DNA of 64,000 nt from assembly GCA_037179335.1 (NCBI GenBank), contig JAKZHN010000004.1:930001-994000 (forward strand), written 5' to 3'. The notes under the pieces are model-generated. The model was not told where the DNA came from and ran no database searches. It worked only from the letters and a program-made list of their open reading frames with translations. Below are positions 23,678 through 34,377 of the stretch, in pieces. A program made the position numbers and the translations under genes. Each line of letters starts with the position of its first letter. The first letter of the stretch is position 1. Source of the stretch: Cyclaneusma minus (lineage: Eukaryota > Ascomycota > Leotiomycetes > Marthamycetales > Marthamycetaceae).

Positions 23678-23810
23678 CAATTACTCGGAATATCCCCAGT
23701 CATCTGGAACCTCCCAGATTCCTTAGAATACCCAAAATTAGTTCGAACCATCCAAGTTCTTCGGGATAACCCAGATAACCAGAGATAATCCAAATGACGG
23801 AGTTACCGAT
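23678..23810. repeat. 19-bp-period degenerate array B
   Basis: Seven successive units of exactly 19 bp (23678, 23697, 23716, 23735, 23754, 23773, 23792), for example CAATTACTCGGAATATCCC and AGATAACCAGAGATAATCC. The units share the pattern A-N-N-A-N-T then an AT-rich core and CC. They are strongly diverged from one another, yet spacing is perfect. Confidence 0.75.
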
Positions 23811-24089
23811 AACTTTGTCCGTATCCAGGCTTTTTTTGTGGCACTATAATCTGCGAAGAACCGGGATAATGTTGCTGGGGGGTTTCAAGAATTGATTTCG
23901 TGGTGAACAGGAGACAGACTGTCCCGAAATGATATAGTTCTGCTTGGCCATAGCAAGTGGGCCGAGGACCAACATTGATCGTCTATTCATGCCCCGAACT
24001 CCGGTCTTAATGCATACAGCCCCAGAACGCCTTTGCGATATGTACAACCTTGAAAACACGAGACGGACTGTTTTCAATTCGATGTAGTT

Positions 24090-24887
24090 TCAGTCGCCAC
24101 CGCTGGACATCTGGGCCTCAAAGTACTGCGAAAGTAGGACACGTTAGCTTCCGTTAAATTGGTTGAGCACTGGAGGAGCAATACTGGCAAGAAAGTGTTC
24201 TCCAAGGGCATCAATATGAACCAAACGTATCATCCGCCCTATCAAAGATGTGGGCCGTCTGACAGAACAACTATGTTTCCATGAGCCCCATAAACACCCC
24301 ATCACCAGCACTTCAGAACAAAAGATCAACACTTGACTCACCTCTCCAGCCCTCCTAGCAAGCTTCTCATCATTCAGCATATGCTTCTTCTCAATCTTCC
24401 AATTATTCACATTCCACCACCATCTTCGCACTCTTGCACCGGCAGAATTCCCACTCAACTTCGCATTATGATTCCAATGCTTCCAACCCGCGAACAACAA
24501 GCTAGTAAAGAAACCCTGTGCAAGTGCCATGAATACCTGATCGCGGACGGTGATCCACGCGACTTTCCAGTACGAGTCTGCTCCTTTCAAGCTGGCGAGA
24601 TAGCTTTGTTCGAAGCGGAGGTCGGGGAGAGGAGGTAGCGACTTTCGTCGAGGTAGGGGGCGGACTATGTCTGCGGGGAACTCTTCTTCGTCGTCGATCT
24701 CGACGTCGAGGGAGTCGGAGTCTACGTGGGTGTAGGATGATTCGGCGAGATTGTCGGATTTTGCGGCGACGGGGACTTTGGCGGAGGTGGCGGTGGAGGG
24801 ATTGAGGTCGTGGGTGGGGGAGGGATTGCGTTGGATGGAGGCAGTGGAGATGGTCTCGGCGACCTGGAGGGGAATTGAGGAGGCCAT
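24090..24887 (-). CDS. DUF1770 family fungal protein
   Basis: Exon 24342-24887 plus an inferred last exon 24090-24125 (YFEAQMSSGGD) give 193 residues. The core is LPDLRFEQSYLASLKGADSY followed by WKVAWITVRDQVFMALAQGF and FTSLLFAGWKHWN, which I recognise as the fungal family DUF1770. The hydrophobic FMALAQGFFTSLLFAGW may be a membrane segment near residue 135. The N-terminal ~80 residues are Ser/Thr-rich and acidic (DSDSLDVEIDDEEEF). The 216-nt intron is longer than its neighbours', so another small exon could be missed. Function unknown. It is divergent from SMG7/EST1. Confidence 0.75.
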
Positions 24888-25484
24888 ATTGCACAGAGAG
24901 CTGTCGCGTTGGTAGATTCGGAGTGGTGATAGCTCTAAAGCACTTGGCGTAGACGTAGAGTAATGCAGGCTGGCAGGGTGGAGGAGACATGGAGCGATCG
25001 CCGGTGACGAAGGGCGCTCGGACCACGTGCAGGTCCCCTTCCGCCCAAAAGTCTGGAGAAACCACTTTCTCGACGTTCGCGGGCGACGCGAACAAGGCCA
25101 TCTCTCCATTTCCACTTCCCGCAGTCCTCGGAACGCCCCATCCATACTTATTCTACTGCGCTGTGCCACGACACCTTCCGCGCGATCCGACAGCGAAGCG
25201 AGAATTCTGTCGCCCGCCAGAACTTTGTCGCCAGCTTCAACTGCCGTCGTCGCTTGCGTCCCGCTCGCAATCCCCTCCGCCTGCGGTCGCTTCGCTCAGC
25301 CCGCCTACTTATTCCACCTCGCGCCCAACCCACACTCCTCCTCCAACATTCATGGATCGTCTGCGCATCGCAAATCCTGGAGTAGTCGACACCCATATTT
25401 GATCTCCAAGCTGACCGTGGGGTCCCTCTCCCTCCTTGCAACATTGCATCTCTGTTTCTTTCCAACCCCACACTACCATCCCCA
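24888..25484. promoter_or_regulatory. Divergent promoter region, DUF1770 / SMG7
   Basis: 597 bp between divergent starts, CT-rich towards the SMG7 side (25240-25480). Both leaders are expected here. Open frames crossing it on both strands have no recognisable protein. Confidence 0.5.
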
Positions 25485-25585
25485 ATGGCTTCCTCGACTG
25501 TGGCTCTCTTGGCTGCCGCCGCCACTCAACCATCCCCAATGGCTTCCTCGACTGTGGCTCTCTTGGCTGCCGCCGGCACTCAACC
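25478..25585 (+). repeat. In-frame 54-bp tandem duplication at SMG7 start
   Basis: Two nearly identical 54-bp units span the start codon and the first codons (MASSTVALLAAA twice). The copies differ at about one base. Both carry an ATG in the same frame, so the gene has two equivalent start sites 18 codons apart. Confidence 0.85.
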
Positions 25586-28363
25586 CCTTGCCTTCGAGGA
25601 TGTTGAGAAGCTCTCAGTCGAGCAACAATGGCAGTAAGTGCCTGCGCGCGCCCTTCCCATGCGCCAACCATGCGCCAACCATGCTGACAATCTGCCCAGC
25701 TGTGTACAGAAGCTGGATGCCGAATACAGAGCTCAGCTGAGCGGCAGCGATGCGCGAATCGAAGCCATCGACACGCTGCTCCAAAAGTATGACCCTCCAG
25801 CAGCTGGCATCCCATTTCTCTAACCCGCTGACACAATTCCTACAGCCTGCGCCTCGTCTGCCTGACGACCATTAGCTGTCATTTCGAGTTCGCTCTTTCT
25901 GCCAAGGTCGAAGAGCGTCTTTGGGAGGCCCACAGCATTCTCAACCGCCGGTACCGCCAAGTTCTCAATTCGCTGCTGAAGGCCCGCGACCCCAGCAATG
26001 CCCGAGTCGAGCGCCGCAAATGGCAGAAGCGTTACGTCGACTTCATCAAGCGCAGCCAGCACTTCTACAAGACATACATCTACGAGCTGGCGATGCGCTA
26101 CGCATCAACGACGGACTGCCCACACCCGCTTCGGCGTCTCTTTGTGGTCGCAGGCCGCATGGAGCTGGCAACTCCACCTGGCGACAATGTTACAATCTCC
26201 GATGAGTTGAGCCGCCAAGTGCTCATGTCTGGCTGCAAAGCGCTGTTGCGCCTTGGTGATCTTGCGCGCTACCGCGAGTTCATTCGCGCAGACGGTCAAC
26301 AGAAGTGGGACAAATCCACCACGTTCTACCAGCTGGCGATCGAGTTGTACCCCCATTCCGGCACTCCCTACAACCAACTTGGAGTCATCAGCAAGGCGGA
26401 GGGCGATCACCTGAATACTGTCTACTACCTCTACCGAGCTCTAGCTGCTGAGGAGCCATACCCCATGAGCAAAGACAACCTGGCACTTGAGTTCAAGAAG
26501 ATCAGAGAGAACTGGGAGAAAGAGAAGCAGGGCATTCAGGTTTATAAGGCGCCCGGTGTCCCTGCCGAAAGACCCGACAACACGCCACTTTCAGCATGTC
26601 TGACCTGGTTCGTGCGCCTCCACAGCGAGCTCAGCAAGGGCGAGGATTTTACGCAGCACGATGCTATGGAAAACGAGTTTTTGAGCCAGCTCGCTGCACT
26701 TTTCGCCACTGACGCGCTTGAAGGCGTCTTGGATAAGATCGTCTTATCCAATATTGCTGCGGAATATCTCATGGCAAAGGTCTTGACAGGTATGTTACTC
26801 ATCAATCTCTTCCTGAACAGGTTCTAACAACAAGTTCTAGGCGTTTCAGACGGACAGCCAGGTGTGAGAGACATTGAGTCTATGATCTTGTTTATGCGCC
26901 TCAACATTAGGACATTTCAGGTGCTACTGAATGTGCTTGACGTTTCCATCAATGACTGCCCGGATGCCCCGACAGAGAACGGCGTTGTCGCTATGGTTCG
27001 CCGCCTTGTGCCAACTTTGAGACACTACAGCACTTGGTTCGTCTCAAACGTCACCCTTGTTCAAACCCAGATCAGCAATCCAGAGCTCAGTGTGTACATT
27101 CGGAAGTTGTGGAAGTCATATGCCGACAATCTCACCTCCTTGGTCAACGTCTTTTCTGTCCATAGCCTGCCTGAGTTGACGTACTTGCTGGAGGAGGATG
27201 AAGCCATAATTGGTTTCATGCCCTTCCGTGAGGGTGGACAGACTCCGAAGTTGTTCATGAACGACGACGGACTGAAACCGCGCGCTGAAGATGCTGGCAT
27301 TGAAAGAGAACCTGCAGATGTGGAGATCCTCGCCCGGGTTCGTGATATCCTCATGGATGGCCTGCGACTCGCGAATGATCCTGCAACCCCTCTCATGATG
27401 TACGACGGCGCATTCTACTACGTCGGAGATGCCGTTCAGTTGGCCTGCAGTGGTGTTGTCAATGCACATGGTGTTGTTGTCAATGGTGCAGCGGACGGTT
27501 ACACAGGAACTCCTTCACCTGGAAGCGGCGATCAGAGCAGTCATACCACTGTATCGCCAGGCGGCTATGATCACGACCCTCTGGATGCATCTGACTCTGT
27601 ACCAGATCAGAGCGTTGGCGCGGAAGAGTTCGAGATGAACCGCATGGTCGATGAGCTCGTTAGCAACAACAACACCCCCAAGCGAGGCTCTACCAATGGC
27701 ACCCAGGGCCAAAGAAACGGCTCTGTTGCTCCACCTGCTGGATTTGGTGATGAAGACTTCAACTCAATGCCCATGGTTCGCCAACTTTCCAACACAAGGC
27801 CTCTACCTAGTTTGCCTGGTATGAGTGGTTCTCCATTCACGCCCCGCCACAACGAGCTGCCAAGCCAGAGCCCCGAAAGGGCCAGCTCTGGACGACGCCT
27901 CTCGCCCGCGTTTCTACCATTCAGCACTCCGGAGTCACAGCTACAGGCTGCACAGACTCTTGATCACTTCACAAGCTCTGGTTCCGGCCGCATCCCTCAG
28001 TACCCATGGACCGGCGACTCTGGTGCTTCCGGTGCTACAACCCGCACTGCCACCAGAAGCCAGGTTGCTCTTGAGCTCCAGCAATCTTTGTCGCAAGAAT
28101 ATGCCGTCCGTCCTGCTATGTCTTTCACGGGTCTTGGCAAGGCTCCAGGAAGCAGGAACTACACCTTACCCAACACTGGTACCTACTCAACTTACGATAG
28201 CTCTGGCAGCGTTGCCAACTCCCCAGCTGGAGCTTTCGGCAACCGAAGTGGATTCTCGGGACCGAACGACTACGATCGCCGCATGTTGCTTCTCAGCTCT
28301 TTTGCTCAGGGAAGCAGCACCACGAGCGATGTTGCCACCCCTCGTGGTGGCCAGGGCGGCTGA
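25485..28363 (+). CDS. SMG7/EST1-like telomerase-binding / NMD protein
   Basis: Four exons, 25485-25633, 25700-25786, 25846-26789 and 26841-28363, are all in phase and give 900 residues. The N-terminal region has the EST1/SMG7 14-3-3-like fold: VQKLDAEYRAQLSGSD, FIKRSQHFYKTYIYELAMRY, then the hallmark PHSGTPYNQLGVISKAEGDH followed by YYLYRALAAEEPYPMSKDNL. The C-terminal ~250 residues are Ser/Gly/Pro-rich and disordered (TPSPGSGDQSSHTTVSPGG). Family members bind phosphorylated UPF1 in nonsense-mediated decay or telomerase. Which role dominates here cannot be read. The tandem duplication at the start gives a second possible start at 25539. Confidence 0.9.
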
Positions 28364-29233
28364 GCGGATGTCTGGGTATCTGTTTGTCTTCAACGGCAGC
28401 AGAAAGCGAAAACTCTAGAATCATCAGCCATGGTCAGAAAACTTGATCTTGCACCTTTTGCTGGCATAGTCATGTGATCGGTCAGCAAGATCACTGCGTT
28501 CCAGTCATCTATGGCGCGAGATGCTCACCTGGAATGGATTGAAGGACTCGGCACACATGTGGCTCCCCTTTCGCCCCCTCCTGTGGCATATCGCCCCTAA
28601 ATTGTCAGACTACTACACCCAGTCACCCGACGACTATTATCATTCCGTCTTGCAGCTATCGGCTTCAGCGCCGACCTCATCGGCACCGAAACCCTTGCAG
28701 CATAGCTCGCAGCATAGATATGGTCACGTTGCGTCAACTCTCTCTAGACCTGGTCATGCCATTCTCGTGTAGGCCATTGCTAGCTACCCGCCATGCCATG
28801 CTATGCTATGCCCCTCGCGAGAAAACGAGCTCTTGAAACCTTTCTTTTTCGAATCACCAAATTGCAACCAGCCCCGCCACCATCACCCTCCCACTTTTTA
28901 GCATCTAAATTCGGAATGTTGAAAGTTGTTGAAACACACCCCCACCACCATCGCTTTGCTTTTTTCGAAACTTCCTGGACCTTCCTCCTTCGTGAAAGAA
29001 CACAAAGAGAACGCCTGCCGCTTGCCTGTTTCCCCTTTTGTCTAACAACTGGGTTGAAGAAAGACCGTCTTTTTCGCTTGCCAATACTCCGAAGGTTGAA
29101 AATCGGTATCATAAGAAAAGTTGAAAGGACCAACGTTCAAGGATTGCTATGGAAAGTGGGAACTGGGAATGGCATGAGAACAGAGGTTTCCATCATCGCT
29201 GGGAATCTCTGTAGGCGAGCCTACTCGTTGTCC
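28364..29233. other. Convergent 3' flanks, no gene seen
   Basis: Lies between the SMG7 stop and the adenosine kinase stop on the opposite strand. It holds 3' UTR sequence, a CCATGCCATG/CTATGCTATG-type microrepeat at 28790-28808, and CT-rich stretches. The open frames here are not supported. Confidence 0.5.
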
Positions 29234-31087
29234 TTAGGCGGATGGCTTGTAGGTTTGCTTGGGCTGAGGGAATCTGGCGAACACAGAGTTGTTAGCTAGG
29301 TGTGGCTTGCGTTGCTTCTTTGCTTTCTTTCTTTTCTTCTGCTGACATCCTCGAAAACTCCCGTGATGGAGAATTTCGAGGGTTTGCCGAGCGAGCGGTG
29401 CAAGCTGTCTATCCTGTAGCGGATGGAACGGTTCGCACATACACGCTCCTTAGCTTTTTACAGCTTGTAGTCTTTGCGCAATTGAAAAGCCCTTTGGCAC
29501 TACTTCTATGTCTTCGCTGCTGATCGTGACTTGTGACACTTGACGTAGATCACTGACAGTAGTAGTGTAGTGGCTCCTCGACAGCAGCGAATTTAAGGGG
29601 CATCAGGGATCTGACAAGGGACAAAATGCAAAGACCATACGACACTAGGAACGATACTTCGACGGTGGCACTTAAAGATGCGAGGAATCCAAATCGCAAA
29701 AGTTCAAGCGGCAAAGACTTAAGGGTGAAACCACGAGGCAAATAAGGGGCAAAACTTAAGAGGGTAAGAGCTTAAGGGGCATGAAAAGAAAAGAAGAAGG
29801 GGGGAACTTACGTAGGACCCAACTGGCGAATGCTCAAACTTGCCAACCAATGACCCATATCCACCGCCGTATCCACATCCTTACCCTCCAAAATCCCCGC
29901 CACAAACCCAGCAGCAAAAGCATCACCCGCACCCGTAGTATCGCAAATCTCCTCCTTCTCCAGCTCACGAATCTTGTACTCCTTAACATCCCCATCCTGC
30001 GTCGCCACAACCGTCGGCAGCGTTCCCTGCGTCACAATCGCCACTCGCTTCCTCTGCTTATTCTCCTTGGGCAAGTTAGCAATGTACTTAGCAATCTCCT
30101 TAATATCCTTCGTCTCCAGCTTGTGCGACTCGGCGAAGGAGAGCGCTTCGGTTTCGTTGCCGACGACGTAGTCCCAGTAGGGAGACGAGGCGTTGACGGG
30201 CTCGCTGAAGAATTGCGGGATGAAGGGGGCCGCGAGGGAGAGCACGAAGGGCTTGTTGGTGGCGGCGGCGTATTCGGCGAGCGCCATGATGGCGGGGGGG
30301 CAGACGGTGAAGTGGTAGCCGCCGATGAAGTACATTTCAGCGTTCTCGACCAATTTCCAGATCTCGGGGGACTTCAAGTGCTCGAGCTTGTAGTGGTTGG
30401 CGGCGCCGAGGTCGGTGCACATGCTGCGGTCGTGGCCGGTGATTACCACACCGCAGCGGCCGGTGGGCACTTTGGGGTCGACGCGGTATTCGGTACGCAG
30501 ACCGGCGTCGTCGGCGGCTTTGCGGACGATTTCGGCGTACTTGTCATCGCCGACACCACCGATGTAGACGACGGAGTTGGGGGGGAGGATGTATTGGGCA
30601 CCGCGGGCGGTGTTTTGGGCGGCACCACCGGCAAGGAGCTTGGCGTCGTAGTTGTTGAGGAGGTCTTCGTAGATGGGGAGGTGTTGTTCCTCGGCGAGGA
30701 TGGCGTCGTTGGACTTCAAGTTGTATTTCTTCAGGAGCTCTGCGTTGCCTTCTCCCTGGATGTCTGAACGGGGAATGTTAGTAAGTGCTATAGCTGGAAA
30801 AGGGGCATAGAGAGAGAGTGAGGTGGTGAGGGGACATGTGGATGAAGCTCGTGGGTAGTGTAGCTTTGAGCTAGAGAGCTGGATTTGACGGGCTTTTATT
30901 GCTGAAGGAGGATATTTTCACGCTTCTCATGCAGAGTCGTTACAAGCTTTGCAGAAGTTGAACTTGAACAGTTCTCGTAGCTTTATGGGAAGGTTTTTCG
31001 AAGTTCTTCGAGCGGGGAAGTAAAGAGCTTGAACTTACCAAGGAGAGGGTTTCCGAGAACGAGGAGGGGGTATTCCTTGCCAGACAT
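29234..31087 (-). CDS. ADO1: Adenosine kinase
   Basis: Three exons, 31039-31087, 29812-30763 and 29234-29273, sum to 346 residues with all phases correct. The start is MSGKEYPLLVLGNPLLD. A pfkB-type ribokinase core follows: GGAAQNTARGAQYIL, YIGGVGDDKYAE, DYVVGNETEALSFAE, and the ATP/anion-hole signature DTTGAGDAFAAGF at about 281-293, with the catalytic Asp in GAGD. The last exon encodes FPQPKQTYKPSA and is joined through GPT|FPQPK by a 538-nt intron, unusually long for this window. The enzyme converts adenosine plus ATP to AMP in the cytosol (purine salvage, methyl-cycle support). The coding strand is C-rich in the 5' two-thirds of exon 2 on the antisense view, and the skew flips near 30120. 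Confidence 0.93.
29274..29811 (-). other. Long last intron of adenosine kinase with repeated CTTAAG motif
   Basis: 538 nt, GTAAGT donor, CGCCAG acceptor. On the plus strand the motif TTAAGGGGCA recurs in perfect or near form at 29593, 29672, 29719, 29742, 29756 and 29772. On the transcribed strand this gives repeated TGCCCCTTAAG pyrimidine-rich blocks close to the donor. No snoRNA boxes recognised. Confidence 0.6.
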
Positions 31088-31661
31088 CTTGAATTGATTT
31101 CACGGTTTGGTCTGGGGTCGATTTGAGGGGTTTGTTGTTGCAAGTTGGAGGTGTTGAGGTGAGGTGGGATGGAGTGAGGTGGGGTGTTGAAGGGTAGTGG
31201 GGTCGGCAAGAAAGTCGATGCTCGGTTTTCCACCTTGCGCTGACTTTGCCGGCGGCGCAGTTGAAAGCCCGATGTCTCCGAACCAACACTAAAATCTAGG
31301 AAAAAGGGTCCGGCGAGCTTCAATCAACTTCAATTGGTTCAATATGTGGACTCCCAATCTAGATATTGCTTCATTCAATTCATGGCATTGGCTTCACAGC
31401 AGCGTTCAACTCGATATCACTCAGGTTGTGGAAAGCATCGTTTGTGCCAAAGGGTCTTCATTATTCACGAAGAGCTTCAGGTTTCAGCGTGTCGCACTGT
31501 CTATGCATCCATAATGCAGAGACTCGTGAGACCATGGCAGTCCCGGGTAGTGGAACTGGAAACCTTGATTTCATTTCTCCATATTCTTGCTGAACCCATT
31601 TCCGAATGGCACAAAATGCAACCCAGCAAATCCGAAGTAATGAACACCCCAAACAACCCAC
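31088..31661. other. Intergenic region upstream of adenosine kinase
   Basis: Promoter and leader of adenosine kinase and the 3' flank of uL2. Its proximal part (31100-31230) is G/T-rich on the plus strand, so the kinase leader is CA-rich. No gene seen. Confidence 0.5.
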
Positions 31662-32535
31662 TTAATCCTTGACCTTCTGAGTACCACGGAGCAGACCGGT
31701 TCTGCGGGCGGCAATGAGACCGGCCTTTTGACCTTGTGCAGCGTATCTCGAGATGGTAGAGGCCTTACCGATATGTTGGTGGTTACCACCTGTAGGACTG
31801 TCAGACGAAAATTGTAATCATGCGCAGGCAGGGGGTACATACCACCGTGGGGATGGTCGACGGGGTTCATGGCAACACCACGAGTCTTGGGCCACGAGTT
31901 GCGCTTGACGGCGAACTTGTGCTTGGCACGCGAAGCCTCTGTACAATGTATTAGCCTCCATTTTCAAGATCCAGGCGCAAGCATCGCAACATACTCAGGA
32001 GAGGCTTGTCGGTACGTCCACCACCAGCGACAATTCCGATCATACCACGCGCGCTGCTCTTGATGACCTTCTTGGCGCCAGATGGGAGCTTGACACGGGT
32101 CTTGCCCTCATCAGGGTTGTGGCCAATGACGGTCACGTAGTTTCCGGAAGTGCGTCCGAGAGTGCCACGGTCGCCCATCTTCTCCTCAACGTTCGACACG
32201 ACGGTACCTTCGGGGACGGAGCCGAGAGGGAGGACGTTGCCGACAGTCAGGGCAGCGTGCTTGCCGGCGTAGATGAATTGGCCGGTGTACATGCCCTCGT
32301 TGGCGATGAAGGTCTCGGTGTGAAGCTTGTAGCGGTAGGGGTCGCGGAACTGCACCTTGGCGAGCGGCGCACCACGGCCAGGGTCGTGGATGATGTCCTT
32401 CACAACTCCTCGAACGTATCCATGGCGCTCAGCGTAGTCGAGGTTGCGGAACTGGGCAGGTGCCTTGTTCAGTCGGGTGTGAGCGGTGAAGATGGAGCCG
32501 CGGCCCTTCCTCTGGTTGCGGATAACTCGACCCAT
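31662..32535 (-). CDS. RPL2: 60S ribosomal protein uL2 (L8/Rpl2)
   Basis: Three exons, 31995-32535, 31843-31938 and 31662-31789, encode 254 residues, the standard length. The start MGRVIRNQRKGRGSIFTAHT is canonical. An upstream in-frame ATG at 32637 lies in the leader and is not the start. Conserved blocks are RNLDYAERHGYVRGVVKDII, GNVLPLGSVPEGT, GRTSGNYVTVIGHN and the C-terminal NSWPKTRGVAMNPVDHPHGG with the conserved His near the peptidyl-transferase centre. uL2 is needed for subunit joining and peptide-bond formation. Intron positions (K|ASRAKHKF and HPHGG|GNHQHIG) preserve family-typical sequence across junctions. Confidence 0.97.
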
Positions 32536-33220
32536 CGTTCTTTTCGGCCTCGGAGCAGGCAAAAAAGAGTCGTGAGGATGGGTTGTTGGTTGTCGTTGGA
32601 GGTTGAGATCAGAGTTGATGCGCCAAAAATTGGACATTTCGATTGTGCGAGGCGCTAGCGAGTGGCAGCCTGAGGCCTCAGTGCGCGGCCAATCACATGC
32701 GGGCTGGCAGCACCGCCAGAACGATCAACACCCGCTGGAGTTTCCAGCCCCCGGGGGACAACTTTATCTTGCATCAAATCAAGATCAAGTTCTATATTTA
32801 AAGAAGCTTTCAAGGACCAAAAGCACGTTTAAACTCCCATAGGGACTAGCCAAGAGGTTGATTCAATTTAATATCTATTTTATGTGGAAAGAGTCCGTTT
32901 GCAGAAGTAGAGATAGATCATAGATGCCACTTCTGAGCACGCGTCACAAACATCAACGTACCGCGACGGCTTGTCGCCTCTTCTATCACTTGAAACTTTG
33001 AATTCAATGAGCTGAGCGAGTCCCTGCAAATCTCACTCTAAAGAACCGAATCTGAATCATCAAATCGCACTGCTTGTATTCTCTTCTAGCAAACACCCCT
33101 GTGTACCTAATGTCTGAAGCACATTGTCTTCGTGTATGACCTCCGCTCCAAAAACGCCCTTACGCCCACCGTGCCTGTTCAGGGTCTTTCCATAAGTCGT
33201 AAGCCCAGGAAACAAGAAGC
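32536..33220. other. Intergenic region, uL2 promoter
   Basis: Upstream region and leader of uL2 and 3' flank of the J-protein gene. A CT/CA-rich leader lies next to the uL2 start. Nothing else recognised. Confidence 0.5.
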
Positions 33221-34026
33221 CTAGCCAATGGGCTTCATCTTCTTTTTCTTCTTCTCCCCGCCGCTCTTCCCCTTCTGAAAGTCCCTCCAACTCCCAATCC
33301 GCTGATCCCTCGTCTTCTCCCACTGCTCCTCATGATCCCTCTTCCTCTTCCTCTGCTCAATCTCCTCGTCCTGCTTTCTCTGCTCCCGCCCCTCCTCCTG
33401 CATCTGCGCCTTCACCTGCTTCCTCCGCCTATGCTCATTATCAATCAACACAAACTTGGTTTTCTCGCGCCACTCCTTTTTGAAAGCTTCGGATTTTACT
33501 TCCTCGCTGTCTACGGTGAGTTTCTTCTCGCGCATCAGCAGCATGCGTGCGTCGGCGATGGCTTCGTCGAGACGCATGCGGTGCTTTTCGTCCATCAACT
33601 CGGTTTGTGCTTTTTTGAGCAGGTCGAAGGCCGCGGGCGCTTGGGGGTTGCGGGTTTTGTCCGGGTGGATGAGGAGGGATTTCGTGCGGTAGCACTTCTT
33701 GATATCGGCTTCCGGTACTCCAGGCTGGAGATCAAGTACGGCGTAGCTGGAAGATTGTCAGTATTTCGAGAGTAGATGGAGGGGGTAAATAGCGACTCAC
33801 GCATCTAGTCGGAATGACTTCAGGATACGATCAATTTCAGCATCCTAGTTAGAAGAGAGTGTCAGTAGAGCATATACACTAGGATATCAAAAAGTATTCG
33901 GAGAATGGTGGACTGATATCCAAGCATGATATAAGATGGGCTTACCTTATCGAACTCCTTTGCCTCGGACTCCAAGGCCTCGAGAGCGAGCAGGTCATCG
34001 TCAGCTTTTTTGGTGTCTGAAGACAT
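33221..34026 (-). CDS. J-domain protein, DNAJC8/Spf31-like
   Basis: Three exons, 33946-34026, 33801-33844 and 33221-33746, give 216 residues. The order is a short acidic helix (DDDLLALEALESEAKEFDKD), then AEIDRILKSFRLDAYAVLDL, and a J domain with YRTKSLLIHPDKTRNP (H-P-D at 69-71). A long charged helical tail ends in a basic cluster GEKKKKKMKPIG. The arrangement matches DNAJC8 and fission-yeast Spf31, nuclear J proteins found with the spliceosome. As a J protein it should stimulate Hsp70 ATPase. The gene is divergent from RPA32 with 351 bp between start codons. Confidence 0.88.
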
Positions 34027-34377
34027 GGCTCACCGAGAGAACAAGGCCAGAACTTGGCTTGCTTGCTAGATGTTAGTCCTCGGAGCAGGATGTGCTTATG
34101 GCTGAGAAAGGGTCGAAGCTCTCAGGTTGTCGTTATCTGGAGCTGTGAGGTCCGGCGGAGAAGCATGAGAGGCAGCACGAGGTGAAACCGCGATTTGAAC
34201 TGGCGCCTCAATTATCGGGCATCGATTGACCCCGCCACTATGTGACCGCCACTCAAAGCCCGAGCCACACTACTTTACGCCAGACGCGTGCTCTTCTCTG
34301 TGACGCGTCTACGTGAATTTGCTCTCGACATCAACAACTTTCAACAACACCACAGACTCGACGAACAAACCGCAGCC
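34027..34377. promoter_or_regulatory. Divergent promoter region, DNAJC8-like / RPA32
   Basis: 351 bp between start codons. It contains two GACGCGT-type elements (34288-34296, GACGCGTGC, and 34301-34309, TGACGCGTC). MCB-like ACGCGT sites control DNA-replication genes in yeasts, which would fit RPA32. The role here is inferred only. Confidence 0.55.
34286..34310. promoter_or_regulatory. Two ACGCGT (MCB-like) sites upstream of RPA32
   Basis: ACGCGT occurs twice within about 25 bp (CAGACGCGTGC and GTGACGCGTCT), roughly 70-90 bp before the RPA32 start. ACGCGT is the MluI cell-cycle box recognised by MBF in yeasts, and replication genes are its classic targets. Binding here is an inference. Confidence 0.5.

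Larger units (their letters stand above)
22897..24089. other. Intergenic region with poly-G tract and 19-bp array B
   Basis: Upstream of the STAND gene. It contains a run of 16 G at 23318-23333, an A-rich patch near 23380-23405, and the 19-bp array at 23678-23810. No gene recognised. Open frames at 23097-23663 lack coding character. Confidence 0.55.

Noticed and set aside
23735..23753. TTCGAACC as a tRNA T-loop (B box)
   Set aside because: It lies inside a 19-bp array unit. No acceptor stem, D arm or anticodon arm can be formed around it.
28793..29299. 168-codon plus-strand frame after SMG7
   Set aside because: No domain. It overlaps the last exon of adenosine kinase on the other strand and lies in 3' flanks.
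29781..30767. 328-codon plus-strand frame opposite adenosine kinase
   Set aside because: Exactly antisense to a kinase with full pfkB motifs. Its Val/Gly/Glu-rich text is a skew artefact.
32536..32637. Longer uL2 starting at 32637
   Set aside because: The extra 34 residues have no counterpart in the highly conserved uL2 N-terminus MGRVIRNQRKG. They are leader sequence.
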